A stretch of 64,000 nucleotides of DNA, taken from contig NZ_WTPY01000002.1 in NCBI RefSeq assembly GCF_011378905.1, positions 248,001 through 312,000 of the forward strand, in the 5' to 3' direction. The stretch comes from Paraglaciecola sp. 20A4. GTDB lineage: Bacteria; Pseudomonadota; Gammaproteobacteria; Enterobacterales; Alteromonadaceae. Below are positions 12,293 to 19,688 of the stretch, piece after piece. Position numbers and translations under genes: made by a program. How positions within the stretch are numbered: the first letter of the stretch is position 1; each line of letters opens with the position of its first letter. The notes under the pieces were generated by a model, which was not told the origin of the DNA, ran no database searches, and saw only the letters and a list, made by a program, of their open reading frames with translations.

Positions 12293-12321
12293 AAGGGCGC
12301 CTTGATTGGCGCCTTTTTTTT
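12293..12321 (+). terminator. Intrinsic terminator of fadBA
   Basis: GGCGCC (12296-12301) and GGCGCC (12308-12313) pair around a 6-base loop; the stem extends outward through a G-U and A-U pairs and is followed by eight T. It lies 25 bases after the fadA stop codon and is a textbook Rho-independent terminator. Confidence 0.93.
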
Positions 12322-12514
12322 AGCTTCGCCCACAAAGCATACGCTGCGCTTATTTATGTTGTTCGCCTGTGCCTTTTGACTAACACTGGTTTAATTACGG
12401 GATGCCATAAGTAGAGTGCACAAGGCGCATTCTATATAGTGCTCAATGCATAAGTGTTTGAAAATTATAAAGTTTGTGAAGCGGATAGAAAGGCCTCAAC
12501 GGGAGCTGAGGGGG

Positions 12515-12548
12515 AACAGCAATAACGTACTGACACGTTAATGCTGTT
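12515..12548. terminator. Long interrupted hairpin near the 3' end of the TonB receptor gene
   Basis: Two stacked perfect stems, AACAGCA/TGCTGTT (7 bp) and TAACGT/ACGTTA (6 bp), are separated by a single A-A mismatch and close a 6-base loop. The hairpin lies 10 bases beyond the stop codon of the minus-strand receptor gene, between convergent transcripts. No T-run follows on either strand, so I read it as a possible factor-assisted terminator or 3' stabiliser. Confidence 0.55.
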
Positions 12549-12558
12549 TCAAAAATAA

Positions 12559-14652
12559 CTAGTTGCCGAATTTAACTCTAACGCCTGCATTAGCGATAAA
12601 GCCATCGTTTCGTGACCATATGTCTGTGGTCCACTGGCCGCTCGCGGCTCTTGAGGGCAGTAGTAGTGGATGTTCATCGGTTTGTTTTACATCTAACAGG
12701 TTTTCTAGGTTCAAAAACCAGCTAGCTCTGCCGGTAGTGATTTCACCCATGAGCCCTAAATGCCAATAAGGATTGGAGTCATCGATATACGGGTTGTCGT
12801 TCAGCCTTTGCGGCCCAGTGTAATAGGCTTCAAAGCCGACTCTGAAGTTTCCGTGTTGCTCCCACATGGCAACAAAACCAGCGGAATGCCTTGGCGTGAG
12901 CGCGATTTCTCTTCTACCGTTGCTGTCTGGTGAAACTTCTGTTGCATCTAGATATAAATAGCTTGCAGTTAATTTTACGTCGCGCCAGTAGTATCTCACT
13001 AATACTTCTGAGCCGCGGATCTGTGTTTCGCCTTCGGCGTTTACGAGTCTTACTCTGTTGAGTTCATTTGTGTTGTTCGATGAAAAGGCTTGTAACTCAG
13101 TCACATTTTCAACATTAGAGCCAAATGCTGTCACGCTAGCTTCGATACTCTCGAATAGATAGGTTACATCCAGTGACGCCGTTTCGGCTTGCTCTTCTTT
13201 CAGGTTTTGCAAGGGCTCGAGGCGTGATAACCCAGCGGCTTCAATCTCTTCTACAAAGGGCGTTGGGGCAAAATAGCCTTGGCCGTAAGAGCCTCTGATA
13301 GTTAAATCACCAGGGCGATATAACATCGATATTCTAGGGCTGAATTGCGTGCCATACTCACTGTGCTCATCTAAGCGGGCGCTTACTGAGGTAGTCAGTT
13401 GCTCATTCCATTCATAATCTAACTGAGTAAATATGCCGGGTACTTCGTAGGTATAATCGAATTCGTTATAGGTCTCAGAGGTGAACTGTTCTGTTTGGTA
13501 AGCTAAGCCCACTAGCCAGTCAGCAGCACCGCTATAACCGGCAATACTGCTTTCTAATAAGTAGCTTTCATGTTGGTCGTCTTCTGCCAGAACACCATAA
13601 GTATGGTCGTGATCTTGCACCATAGCAGAGGCTCTGGCATTAAGGGTTAGCGTATCGAGCATCGGCATATTAAACACCAAGCCGCCATCAATACGTTGAG
13701 AGTCTTGGGTTTGCTCATAAGGGTTACCGTTCGCTACGACCGCCCCAGGCATAGTGCCGCCTTCGCGCTGCTCGGTCATAAAACCTGCCGTCGCATAAAG
13801 TGATTCGCCGTCTTGCCCTTCCCAAAATAATCGAGGGCGAGCGGTGTAGCGCTCGTAACTCGGTAGGTCTATCCAGCCATCGTCGTCGATATCTTGCTTG
13901 TTTTGATGATGAGCTCCTACCGTAAGGGAGCCTTTCACATCGTCACTTAGTGGGCTTTCCACATATGAAGTTAGGTCTTGACCATTGCGAGTCGTCACAT
14001 TAAGTAAGGCTTCGCCGTTTAAAGTATCGCCGGGCGTTCTAGAGACGAGATTAATTACCCCACCTAATGCTGAACCGCCATACAATGAAGACGCGGAGCC
14101 CTTGATGATTTCAACACGTCCGAGATCGGTTGGCGGTATTTGCAATAAGCCGATAGACGATGCCTGATTGCCGTAAAGGGGTAACCCATCTGCGAGTAAC
14201 TGGGTATAGCGTCCGTATAAACCTTGTAGGCGAATGTTGGCACTGCCTAGCGCCGGTGACGTGGTTTGCACGCGAACACCACCTGTTTCAGCCACCAGCA
14301 TCGAAATATTGCCTGGGCGCATGGCGGCTTTTTCTTCAATCTCTTCGCGGTCAATAAGCTCTACGCGTATAGGTTGATCATCGGCGATACGCCCTGAACG
14401 TGTGGCCTGAACAACAATTTTTTCTACCTCTTCTGTATGCTCATGTTCATCTTCGTGAGCGTCATCATCATGTGCGTCCTCGCGACTGAGATTCCCTTTA
14501 GACGGGTCTGATGCTTGAGAAGCGAGAGCAGTCGATTGGGTCTTCGCATCACGTGCCGTGAGTCGTTCATCAGCCTGACTAAGCGGCGTAAAGGTTAAGG
14601 GTATACAACTCAAGGTAAAAGCAAATGTGGTAGACAAAGAGGGACTAGGCAT
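12559..14652 (-). CDS. TonB-dependent receptor with His/Asp/Glu-rich N-terminus
   Basis: A 697-residue outer-membrane transporter. After a signal peptide (about residues 1-26) comes a linker dense in His, Asp and Glu (about 58-76, DAHDDDAHEDEHEHTEEVEK), then a TonB-box-like IVVQATR, the plug domain (about 85-205, with VEIIKGSASSLYGGSALGGVINLVSR), and a beta-barrel ending in VRVKFGN. The His-rich linker suggests a divalent metal such as zinc or copper, as argued for ZnuD-type receptors, but substrate choice cannot be proved here. I saw no clear Fur or Zur box in the 156 bases upstream. It lies downstream of, and on the same strand as, the PEP-CTERM-like gene. Confidence 0.9.
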   Translation of the reverse strand: MPSPSLSTTFAFTLSCIPLTFTPLSQADERLTARDAKTQSTALASQASDPSKGNLSREDAHDDDAHEDEHEHTEEVEKIVVQATRSGRIADDQPIRVELIDREEIEEKAAMRPGNISMLVAETGGVRVQTTSPALGSANIRLQGLYGRYTQLLADGLPLYGNQASSIGLLQIPPTDLGRVEIIKGSASSLYGGSALGGVINLVSRTPGDTLNGEALLNVTTRNGQDLTSYVESPLSDDVKGSLTVGAHHQNKQDIDDDGWIDLPSYERYTARPRLFWEGQDGESLYATAGFMTEQREGGTMPGAVVANGNPYEQTQDSQRIDGGLVFNMPMLDTLTLNARASAMVQDHDHTYGVLAEDDQHESYLLESSIAGYSGAADWLVGLAYQTEQFTSETYNEFDYTYEVPGIFTQLDYEWNEQLTTSVSARLDEHSEYGTQFSPRISMLYRPGDLTIRGSYGQGYFAPTPFVEEIEAAGLSRLEPLQNLKEEQAETASLDVTYLFESIEASVTAFGSNVENVTELQAFSSNNTNELNRVRLVNAEGETQIRGSEVLVRYYWRDVKLTASYLYLDATEVSPDSNGRREIALTPRHSAGFVAMWEQHGNFRVGFEAYYTGPQRLNDNPYIDDSNPYWHLGLMGEITTGRASWFLNLENLLDVKQTDEHPLLLPSRAASGQWTTDIWSRNDGFIANAGVRVKFGN

Positions 14653-14808
14653 AAATAAATTCTTGAACGTGTGAATAAAACTTCGTGTAAGAATAAAGGT
14701 TCTTGTAGGTGGAAGGTCAAGGTAAAAAGAAAGTTTAGGTAATTAAAAAGAAAGTAGGCTATCTCAGTACAACCATGGTCACTGTTTAGGCTTCTATACT
14801 TTTCTTCT

Positions 14809-15654
14809 TTAGATATATTTGCTCAACTGGCTTGCTAATGCGTGGGGCCTTCTATTATGAAGCGAACTTCGGGCGATAAACCCGATAAATGCGAATAAAA
14901 TCAGCCAGAACGTTGCTGGTGCTGGTACGTCAATAATGCGCTGTGCTGATACCTTTGAAAAGCGAAATCTCAACGTGGAATCGATGGCCGCTGTAGAATT
15001 TGTAGCAAGGTCGGTGGTGGCATAGTAATACCTATAGCTTCCTCCTCCAGATCTACCATTATCTGTACCGTCATTTGTCCAGACATATTCTTGTAACCAA
15101 TCAGGTTGAGGTTCTGACTGCCCAGGTACTGGACGAAAGTCGGTTAAAAAATTGCTATTAGTGTCGGAAATACCAAAAGCAAATCTTTTATCAGAAAACA
15201 CTTCTGTATTATCTGTAATGTATTCTTGTTGTTCAGTATCTCTGAGCCCCATGTTATCAGGGATTGGCAACCCAGATTCGTCGATGCCCCCTCCGTACTC
15301 TAAAAACTCATCTGTGAAATAACTGTCATACATAGCAGAGTAATCATATTCGCTCGATAAAGAATAAGTGTCTCCGCCCACTTCAAAATAAGTGGATAGT
15401 GCACCTGGGTCCGAATCAATATTGTGCCACCAGTAATACGATGCTTCTTCTCGCCCACCTAAGGCTAATTCTGTGTCCATTATCATATAACCGCTAATGC
15501 TAACACCAAGCGTAGATATAGGATCCCAATAAACGTCATTCGTATTTTCAACATCGGTGATGTGTCCTTCGAAAGAGAATTTCATTAACGCAGCAGATAC
15601 CGAAAAAGAAGCAGTTATTACCGTTGCACAGATAAGGGCGATTAGTTTTGACAT
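14809..15654 (-). CDS. PEP-CTERM-like exported protein (VPAPA variant)
   Basis: A 281-residue protein with an N-terminal signal peptide (about 1-21, ending SVSAA), an acidic, Tyr/Asp-rich body without a fold I recognise, and a C-terminal sorting-like tripartite signal. The latter has VPAPATF near residue 243, then a hydrophobic helix WLILFAFIGFIA, then basic residues (RSSLHNRR). The PAP core replaces canonical PEP, a variant seen in alteromonads. Unusually, about 15 residues follow the arginines. Sorting by an exosortase is family knowledge; no exosortase is in the window. Its body resembles other PEP-CTERM substrates in having few Cys and many Asp and Asn. Confidence 0.7.
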   Translation of the reverse strand: MSKLIALICATVITASFSVSAALMKFSFEGHITDVENTNDVYWDPISTLGVSISGYMIMDTELALGGREEASYYWWHNIDSDPGALSTYFEVGGDTYSLSSEYDYSAMYDSYFTDEFLEYGGGIDESGLPIPDNMGLRDTEQQEYITDNTEVFSDKRFAFGISDTNSNFLTDFRPVPGQSEPQPDWLQEYVWTNDGTDNGRSGGGSYRYYYATTDLATNSTAAIDSTLRFRFSKVSAQRIIDVPAPATFWLILFAFIGFIARSSLHNRRPHALASQLSKYI

Positions 15655-16055
15655 TGTTTATTCCTTAAACAGTTTTCTGTACAAATTTTAGCCTATTATG
15701 GAAGTTGTGAAAAGAATATAAGCTTAAATTATTGTGCAGAAAATATAAGCAGGCACGTTAATTCAGCGTGTTTAGAAGAGACAGTGTGACTGAGGGGGGT
15801 AATGGTATTGTTTCTGCTTGTGTAAAGGTGATATTTCACTATTGATGCGTGATCAGGCTCCGGTTCTGGTTTAATGGAGTAAGCCATAATTAATTGTATT
15901 CAACAGAAGATCCCCAATTCAATAGCGCCCTATCTGGTTATTATGTTAACGCTAAATTAAGCTTATCAAGAAATGCACCTAAATAGCGCATTTGCCGCTT
16001 AGTGAGCCTTATCACCCTTACCGTTTTCATGTAAACAAAGTAAACCACGCATTCT

Positions 16056-16095
16056 TTACTGTGCATATTCAAGCGGATTTATTCATTACAGTGCA
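16056..16095 (+). repeat. Two direct decamer repeats, 30 bases apart
   Basis: TTACTGTGCA at 16056-16065 and TTACAGTGCA at 16086-16095 match at 9 of 10 bases and are spaced 30 bases start to start, close to three helical turns. This phasing is what two dimers of an activator would need. They lie about 130-170 bases before the NUP gene. Confidence 0.45.
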
Positions 16096-16176
16096 GTATT
16101 GGCAGGTGTTTGCTAGGGTTAGACTGTGACCTTTTTAAGATTCTAAGCATGGAATATTGAAAGGGCATGGTATTTG

Positions 16177-16192
16177 CTGACCGTTTGGTCAA
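16177..16192. promoter_or_regulatory. RutR-like operator before the purine nucleoside genes
   Basis: The dyad CTGACCGTTTGGTCAA has perfect arms TGACC/GGTCA around 4 bases. It matches the E. coli RutR consensus TTGACCANNTGGTCAA at 12 of 14 fixed positions. RutR is a TetR-family regulator of nucleobase metabolism that responds to uracil and thymine (established in E. coli). The site ends 31 bases before the start of the NUP-family gene, where a bound repressor would block initiation. No RutR gene is in the window. Confidence 0.55.
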
Positions 16193-16223
16193 CTTTTGTT
16201 AGCTTCTATGGATTTATTTTTTT

Positions 16224-17306
16224 ATGTTGTTTTTAAAACACGCTAGATCTGCATTTTTTGTTTTGTTATCCCTCAACGCATTTAGCACCCGTGCTGCTGA
16301 TAGCGTTGCTACTGACATTATCCCCGTTAAAACCGTTGTAGTGACCATGTACGAAGATGGTGAAGCGATGGGCGATAGAGCCGGTGAATTGCAGTTATGG
16401 TTAGAGCGGGGTAACTTTTCAACTAAATTAGACTTTCCGTTGGGGGAGTACGATTTATATCTAAGTGAAGACGGTGTATTGGTGATATGCGTAGGCGGCG
16501 GTATTCCCAATGCCACGGCGTCTATTATGGCCCTTGGTCTTGACCCTCGCTTTGACCTGAGCAAATCATATTGGTTAATAGCAGGTATCGCAGGTGGCGA
16601 CCCTGAAGATGTGTCACTGGGCACAGCTGCTTGGGCTAAGCATATTGTTGATGGTGACTTAATATATCAAGTGGATTCAAGGGAAATACCAAAATCATGG
16701 CCTTATGGCATTATTCCATTGGGTGCGACTGAACCTGCTGAAGAGCCAGAAGATATTTCAACTGGATGGACGTTAGACACGGTTTCTTTTGATTTAAACA
16801 GTGCGTTGGCTGATTGGGCTTATGCGCAAACAAAAGATATTAAGCTTGCTGATTCAGACGCGATTAAAGCATTTAGATCCCTATATAAGACTTATCCAAA
16901 TGCGCAAAAACCGCCCTTTGTTACCCAAGGTGATACCTTAAGTGCAAGTAAGTATTGGCATGGCAAATACCTCAATCAGTGGGCAAATGATTGGTTAAAG
17001 CTATATGGCGGTGATTCAGCTAATTTTATGACCAGTAACATGGAAGATTCAGGCACGTTAACCTCGCTTATGCGCCTAGCCCGTATCGATAAAGTCGACC
17101 CTAACCGCGTCATGGTGTTACGCACGGTGAGCAATTATACTATGGCTCCCGCAGATAAGGCGACGAGTTGGAGTATTACCGCTCCTTATCCTGATGGTGG
17201 CTTCCCTGCTAAAGACGCAGCTTATATTGTGGGTAATAAGGTCGTGCAAACCATCGTTAATAACTGGGGTAAATACGAAAATACCCTACCTTACGATGCG
17301 AACTAG
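16224..17306 (+). CDS. Exported NUP-family purine nucleoside protein (probable nucleoside-cleaving enzyme)
   Basis: A 360-residue protein with a signal peptide (about 1-24, ending STRAA) and no other hydrophobic segment. It belongs to the family named after the Candida purine nucleoside permease NUP, yet the sequence looks like the nucleoside phosphorylase fold. It has a glycine-rich loop CVGGGIPNATASIMALGL (about 89-106), WLIAGIAGGDPEDVSLG (about 117-133), and NMEDSGTLTSLMRL followed by VMVLRTVSNYT (about 271-306). The last part parallels the ribose-binding Met-Glu and following IR-ISD strand of PNP and MTA nucleosidases. I infer a periplasmic enzyme acting on purine nucleosides. It precedes the adenosine deaminase gene by 50 bases. 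Confidence 0.85.
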   Translation: MLFLKHARSAFFVLLSLNAFSTRAADSVATDIIPVKTVVVTMYEDGEAMGDRAGELQLWLERGNFSTKLDFPLGEYDLYLSEDGVLVICVGGGIPNATASIMALGLDPRFDLSKSYWLIAGIAGGDPEDVSLGTAAWAKHIVDGDLIYQVDSREIPKSWPYGIIPLGATEPAEEPEDISTGWTLDTVSFDLNSALADWAYAQTKDIKLADSDAIKAFRSLYKTYPNAQKPPFVTQGDTLSASKYWHGKYLNQWANDWLKLYGGDSANFMTSNMEDSGTLTSLMRLARIDKVDPNRVMVLRTVSNYTMAPADKATSWSITAPYPDGGFPAKDAAYIVGNKVVQTIVNNWGKYENTLPYDAN

Positions 17307-17356
17307 TGTGTTTGTTACAGGCTTAAATTAGTGATACCCCCCTTGGAGTTTTGGTT

Positions 17357-18778
17357 ATGAGAATGCTTTATTTACTCATCCTTTTATGTGCCAATTCTAT
17401 GTCTTTTGCACAGGCAAAAACGTTTGATGATGAGTTTGAAGCACTCAAAAAGACCGCCTCAGCCCAGGCGTTATATACCTTTTTATATGCCATGCCCAAG
17501 GGCGGTGATTTACATAACCATTCAACGGGTTCGAATCGGTCTGAATGGTGGTATGCGGAAATTCTAGCCCAACAAGAAAAGGGCTATCGCTACTACACAA
17601 AAGTTAAAATTAACAATTGTCGAGCCTATGGCAGCAATGAATTTACCCAAGCGCCGTACTTGTTGTTATTCGTCAATATTCAAGCGTATGAATATGAAAA
17701 GCTTGATAGCTGCGAGCAATCTGAATACGTACCCATACAAGATCTTAACCCTGAGCAAAAAAAGGCTTGGTTAAATAGCATTCGTCTCGATAAAAGCAGC
17801 GAAGGCCGTGACGAGTTCTTTCAAACTCATTGGGCGCGCATTAATTCGTTGATGTCTAATCCCTATATGCAGGCCAATTTAATCGTTAAAAATATGCAAG
17901 CCTTTGGGGCGGAAGGGCTGACCTATCTTGAAACTGACGCCGGGGTACGCGGCTTTGTGCACCCTGACGGTAGTCCGTTTGATAGTGAAGAGGTATATCA
18001 AATTTACCTTGAGCGTTTCGCACAAAAAGATGCTCTTGCCACGGGGGTTACGGTGCGATTGCAGTACGCCTTAGTGCGTTTTATCACCCAAGCAGAAGAC
18101 GCGCTCAAGTGGATGTATGAATTTGTAGCCTCGCATCCAGGGCTCTACGTTGGCGTGGATATGGTGGGCCGTGAAGATAACGACAAAGGCCACCCATTAC
18201 GTTTTTTGCCAACACTGCGCGCGCTTAGGCATCAGTATCATGGGGTGAATTTATCTATTCACGCTGGGGAGTCAGACGAGCCTAATCATCATATACGTGA
18301 CACGCTTTTGCTTGGTGCGACGCGTATTGGTCATGGCTTAAATTTAACGGGCGACCCAGACACACTTTTACTGATGCGTTACAGCCAATATCTGATTGAA
18401 ATTAATCTCATCAGTAATTTGCTGCTGGAATATGTGGATGATTACTCCCAGCACCCTTTCCCTGAATATTTACGCATAGGCATACCTGTGGCGCTTTCAA
18501 CCGATGATCGCGGCATGTGGGACTCGAACATGACGGATGAATACTACACAGCGGTCACCAATTTCAACTTATCCTGGTCAGAATTAGTGAAAATCGGTGC
18601 CAACTCATTAGCGCATGCATTTGTTGATGAAAAAACTAAGCAGCAGCTTTTAGATGACTACTATCAACGTATTGCTGCTTTTGAGAAAGCCTTTAGCGAT
18701 AAAAAAATGGCGGCGTTTAACAACGTGAAACCCGAAAGCTATTACTTCGCTTGCAAGCATTTCAAGGTATGTAGTTAA
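17357..18778 (+). CDS. Exported adenosine deaminase-like protein (ADGF type)
   Basis: From the ATG at 17357 the product has 473 residues; an in-frame TTG two codons earlier is less likely because GGAG sits 8 bases before this ATG. A signal peptide (about 1-20, ending SFAQA) is followed by an amidohydrolase barrel. Metal and catalytic motifs are visible: KGGDLHNHSTGS (HxH), SIHAGESDEPNHH (His and catalytic Glu region), ATRIGHGLN (His) and PVALSTDDRGMWD (Asp-Asp). The long N-terminal region resembles secreted adenosine deaminase growth factors rather than cytosolic Add. Predicted reaction: adenosine to inosine in the periplasm, feeding the NUP protein encoded just upstream. Confidence 0.88.
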   Translation: MRMLYLLILLCANSMSFAQAKTFDDEFEALKKTASAQALYTFLYAMPKGGDLHNHSTGSNRSEWWYAEILAQQEKGYRYYTKVKINNCRAYGSNEFTQAPYLLLFVNIQAYEYEKLDSCEQSEYVPIQDLNPEQKKAWLNSIRLDKSSEGRDEFFQTHWARINSLMSNPYMQANLIVKNMQAFGAEGLTYLETDAGVRGFVHPDGSPFDSEEVYQIYLERFAQKDALATGVTVRLQYALVRFITQAEDALKWMYEFVASHPGLYVGVDMVGREDNDKGHPLRFLPTLRALRHQYHGVNLSIHAGESDEPNHHIRDTLLLGATRIGHGLNLTGDPDTLLLMRYSQYLIEINLISNLLLEYVDDYSQHPFPEYLRIGIPVALSTDDRGMWDSNMTDEYYTAVTNFNLSWSELVKIGANSLAHAFVDEKTKQQLLDDYYQRIAAFEKAFSDKKMAAFNNVKPESYYFACKHFKVCS

Positions 18779-19117
18779 ACAATCGGTACAAGCTGAGAGA
18801 GTCTTAAGTAGGCCTGTCAGGTTTATATTAGGGGTTAATCCAAGCGTCGTATGTGTGTGCAATTAGCGCAAAAAACTTAAACTCACTAGCGTAAAAGTTT
18901 TAAGTTGACCCTGACCCCAGTTTTACCAGTTTTACAGTTTTAAAAGAAGGCTTTAGTTGCTGCTAAAGCTTGGGTCTCACTTTACCTCCCCCCGATTAAA
19001 ATCAGGATGATTTACCTGCGTTATTATCCATACAAGCCATTCAACAGGACAAATACGATTGGCTATTTTCGTCCCTAAAATTTTAGCCAATCGCATTTTG
19101 CGTGTTTAATTGGTGGA
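18779..19117. repeat. Intergenic repeat debris
   Basis: No gene is apparent in these 339 bases, but small repeats cluster. TTGACCCTGACCCC (18905-18918) contains TGACCC twice and is followed by CAGTTTTAC twice and a partial third copy (18919-18943). GCTTTAG/CTAAAGC (18950-18969) is a 7-bp dyad with a 6-base loop. CGATTGGCTA/TAGCCAATCG (19056-19093) is a 10-bp perfect inverted repeat. Sequences rich in TGACCC often lie near IS200-like or REP-associated elements, which I offer only as a weak comparison. The cluster directly abuts a truncated transporter gene. Confidence 0.5.
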
Positions 19118-19501
19118 ATGTGTAGTGCCCGTTTTGGCCCAGAAAAACCATTGTTTTGTGCTTTTTTTGTGTGTGCAATGGGTTGGACTGTGGCTATTAA
19201 TAGTACCTCGTCAAACATGTTTTTAATGGGGTTATTCCCAGCTATTTGCGCCTTGCAATTTAGCTTCCCGGTGTTGTTATCGTTAGCAGGAACACTTGAT
19301 AATCAAGGTAAATGGGCAGCAGTAGCTACACCATTACTCACCAGTGGTTTTGCTTGGGCTGCGGTGTTGTCGGGGCAAGTAGTTGAAGTGTGGGGATTAA
19401 AAGCTTTGGCTACTACCACTCAGCTTGGAATGTTAATTTGCGTATTGTTACTGGGTTTCAGCGTATGGCTGTCGAAACAACATAGTAAAGCCATTATATA
19501 G
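19118..19501 (+). pseudogene. 3' remnant of an MFS transporter
   Basis: The frame encodes about 125 residues equivalent to only the last three or four transmembrane helices of a 12-helix MFS carrier: PLFCAFFVCAMGWTVAINS, MFLMGLFPAICALQFSFPVLLSLAG, a loop with DNQGKWAAVAT, PLLTSGFAWAAVLSG, and TTTQLGMLICVLLLGFSVWLS with a short basic tail. The N-terminal two thirds are absent; upstream sequence is repeat debris without a matching frame. It was probably a complete gene, perhaps a nucleoside carrier for the neighbouring purine genes or a siderophore exporter linked to the receptor downstream. Function today is unlikely. Confidence 0.75.
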
Positions 19502-19688
19502 AATTTTTGTGACCTTTGGTTAGGGGATTATCTGTCTTTTGACGACTGTCATCCTGCCTGCTTACTACATCAGCCTTCACTTTTAATTGTACTTTAGTCT
19601 AATAAGTTCCCAAATGGGAATTGATGTCATTCGCATTTGTGTTACTATTTTAAATGTTGTTCAAAATACAAAATATTAATGGAATAAA

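Larger units (their letters stand above)
15655..16223. other. 569-base divergent intergenic region
   Basis: This spacer separates the PEP-CTERM-like gene (minus) from the NUP-family gene (plus). I find no credible ORF. It holds a pair of direct repeats exactly 30 bases apart (16056 and 16086) and a RutR-like palindrome (16177-16192), both listed separately. The first 130 bases also contain two copies of AATATAAGC (about 15715 and 15741). The length suggests a complex promoter for the purine-nucleoside genes. Confidence 0.6.

Noticed and set aside
18650-18862. Minus-strand frame antisense to the end of the adenosine deaminase gene
   Set aside because: No ribosome binding site or motif; it overlaps a well-supported gene.
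19618-19635. Fur box before the siderophore-type receptor
   Set aside because: Only a loose match to GATAATGATAATCATTATC; too weak to annotate as a site.
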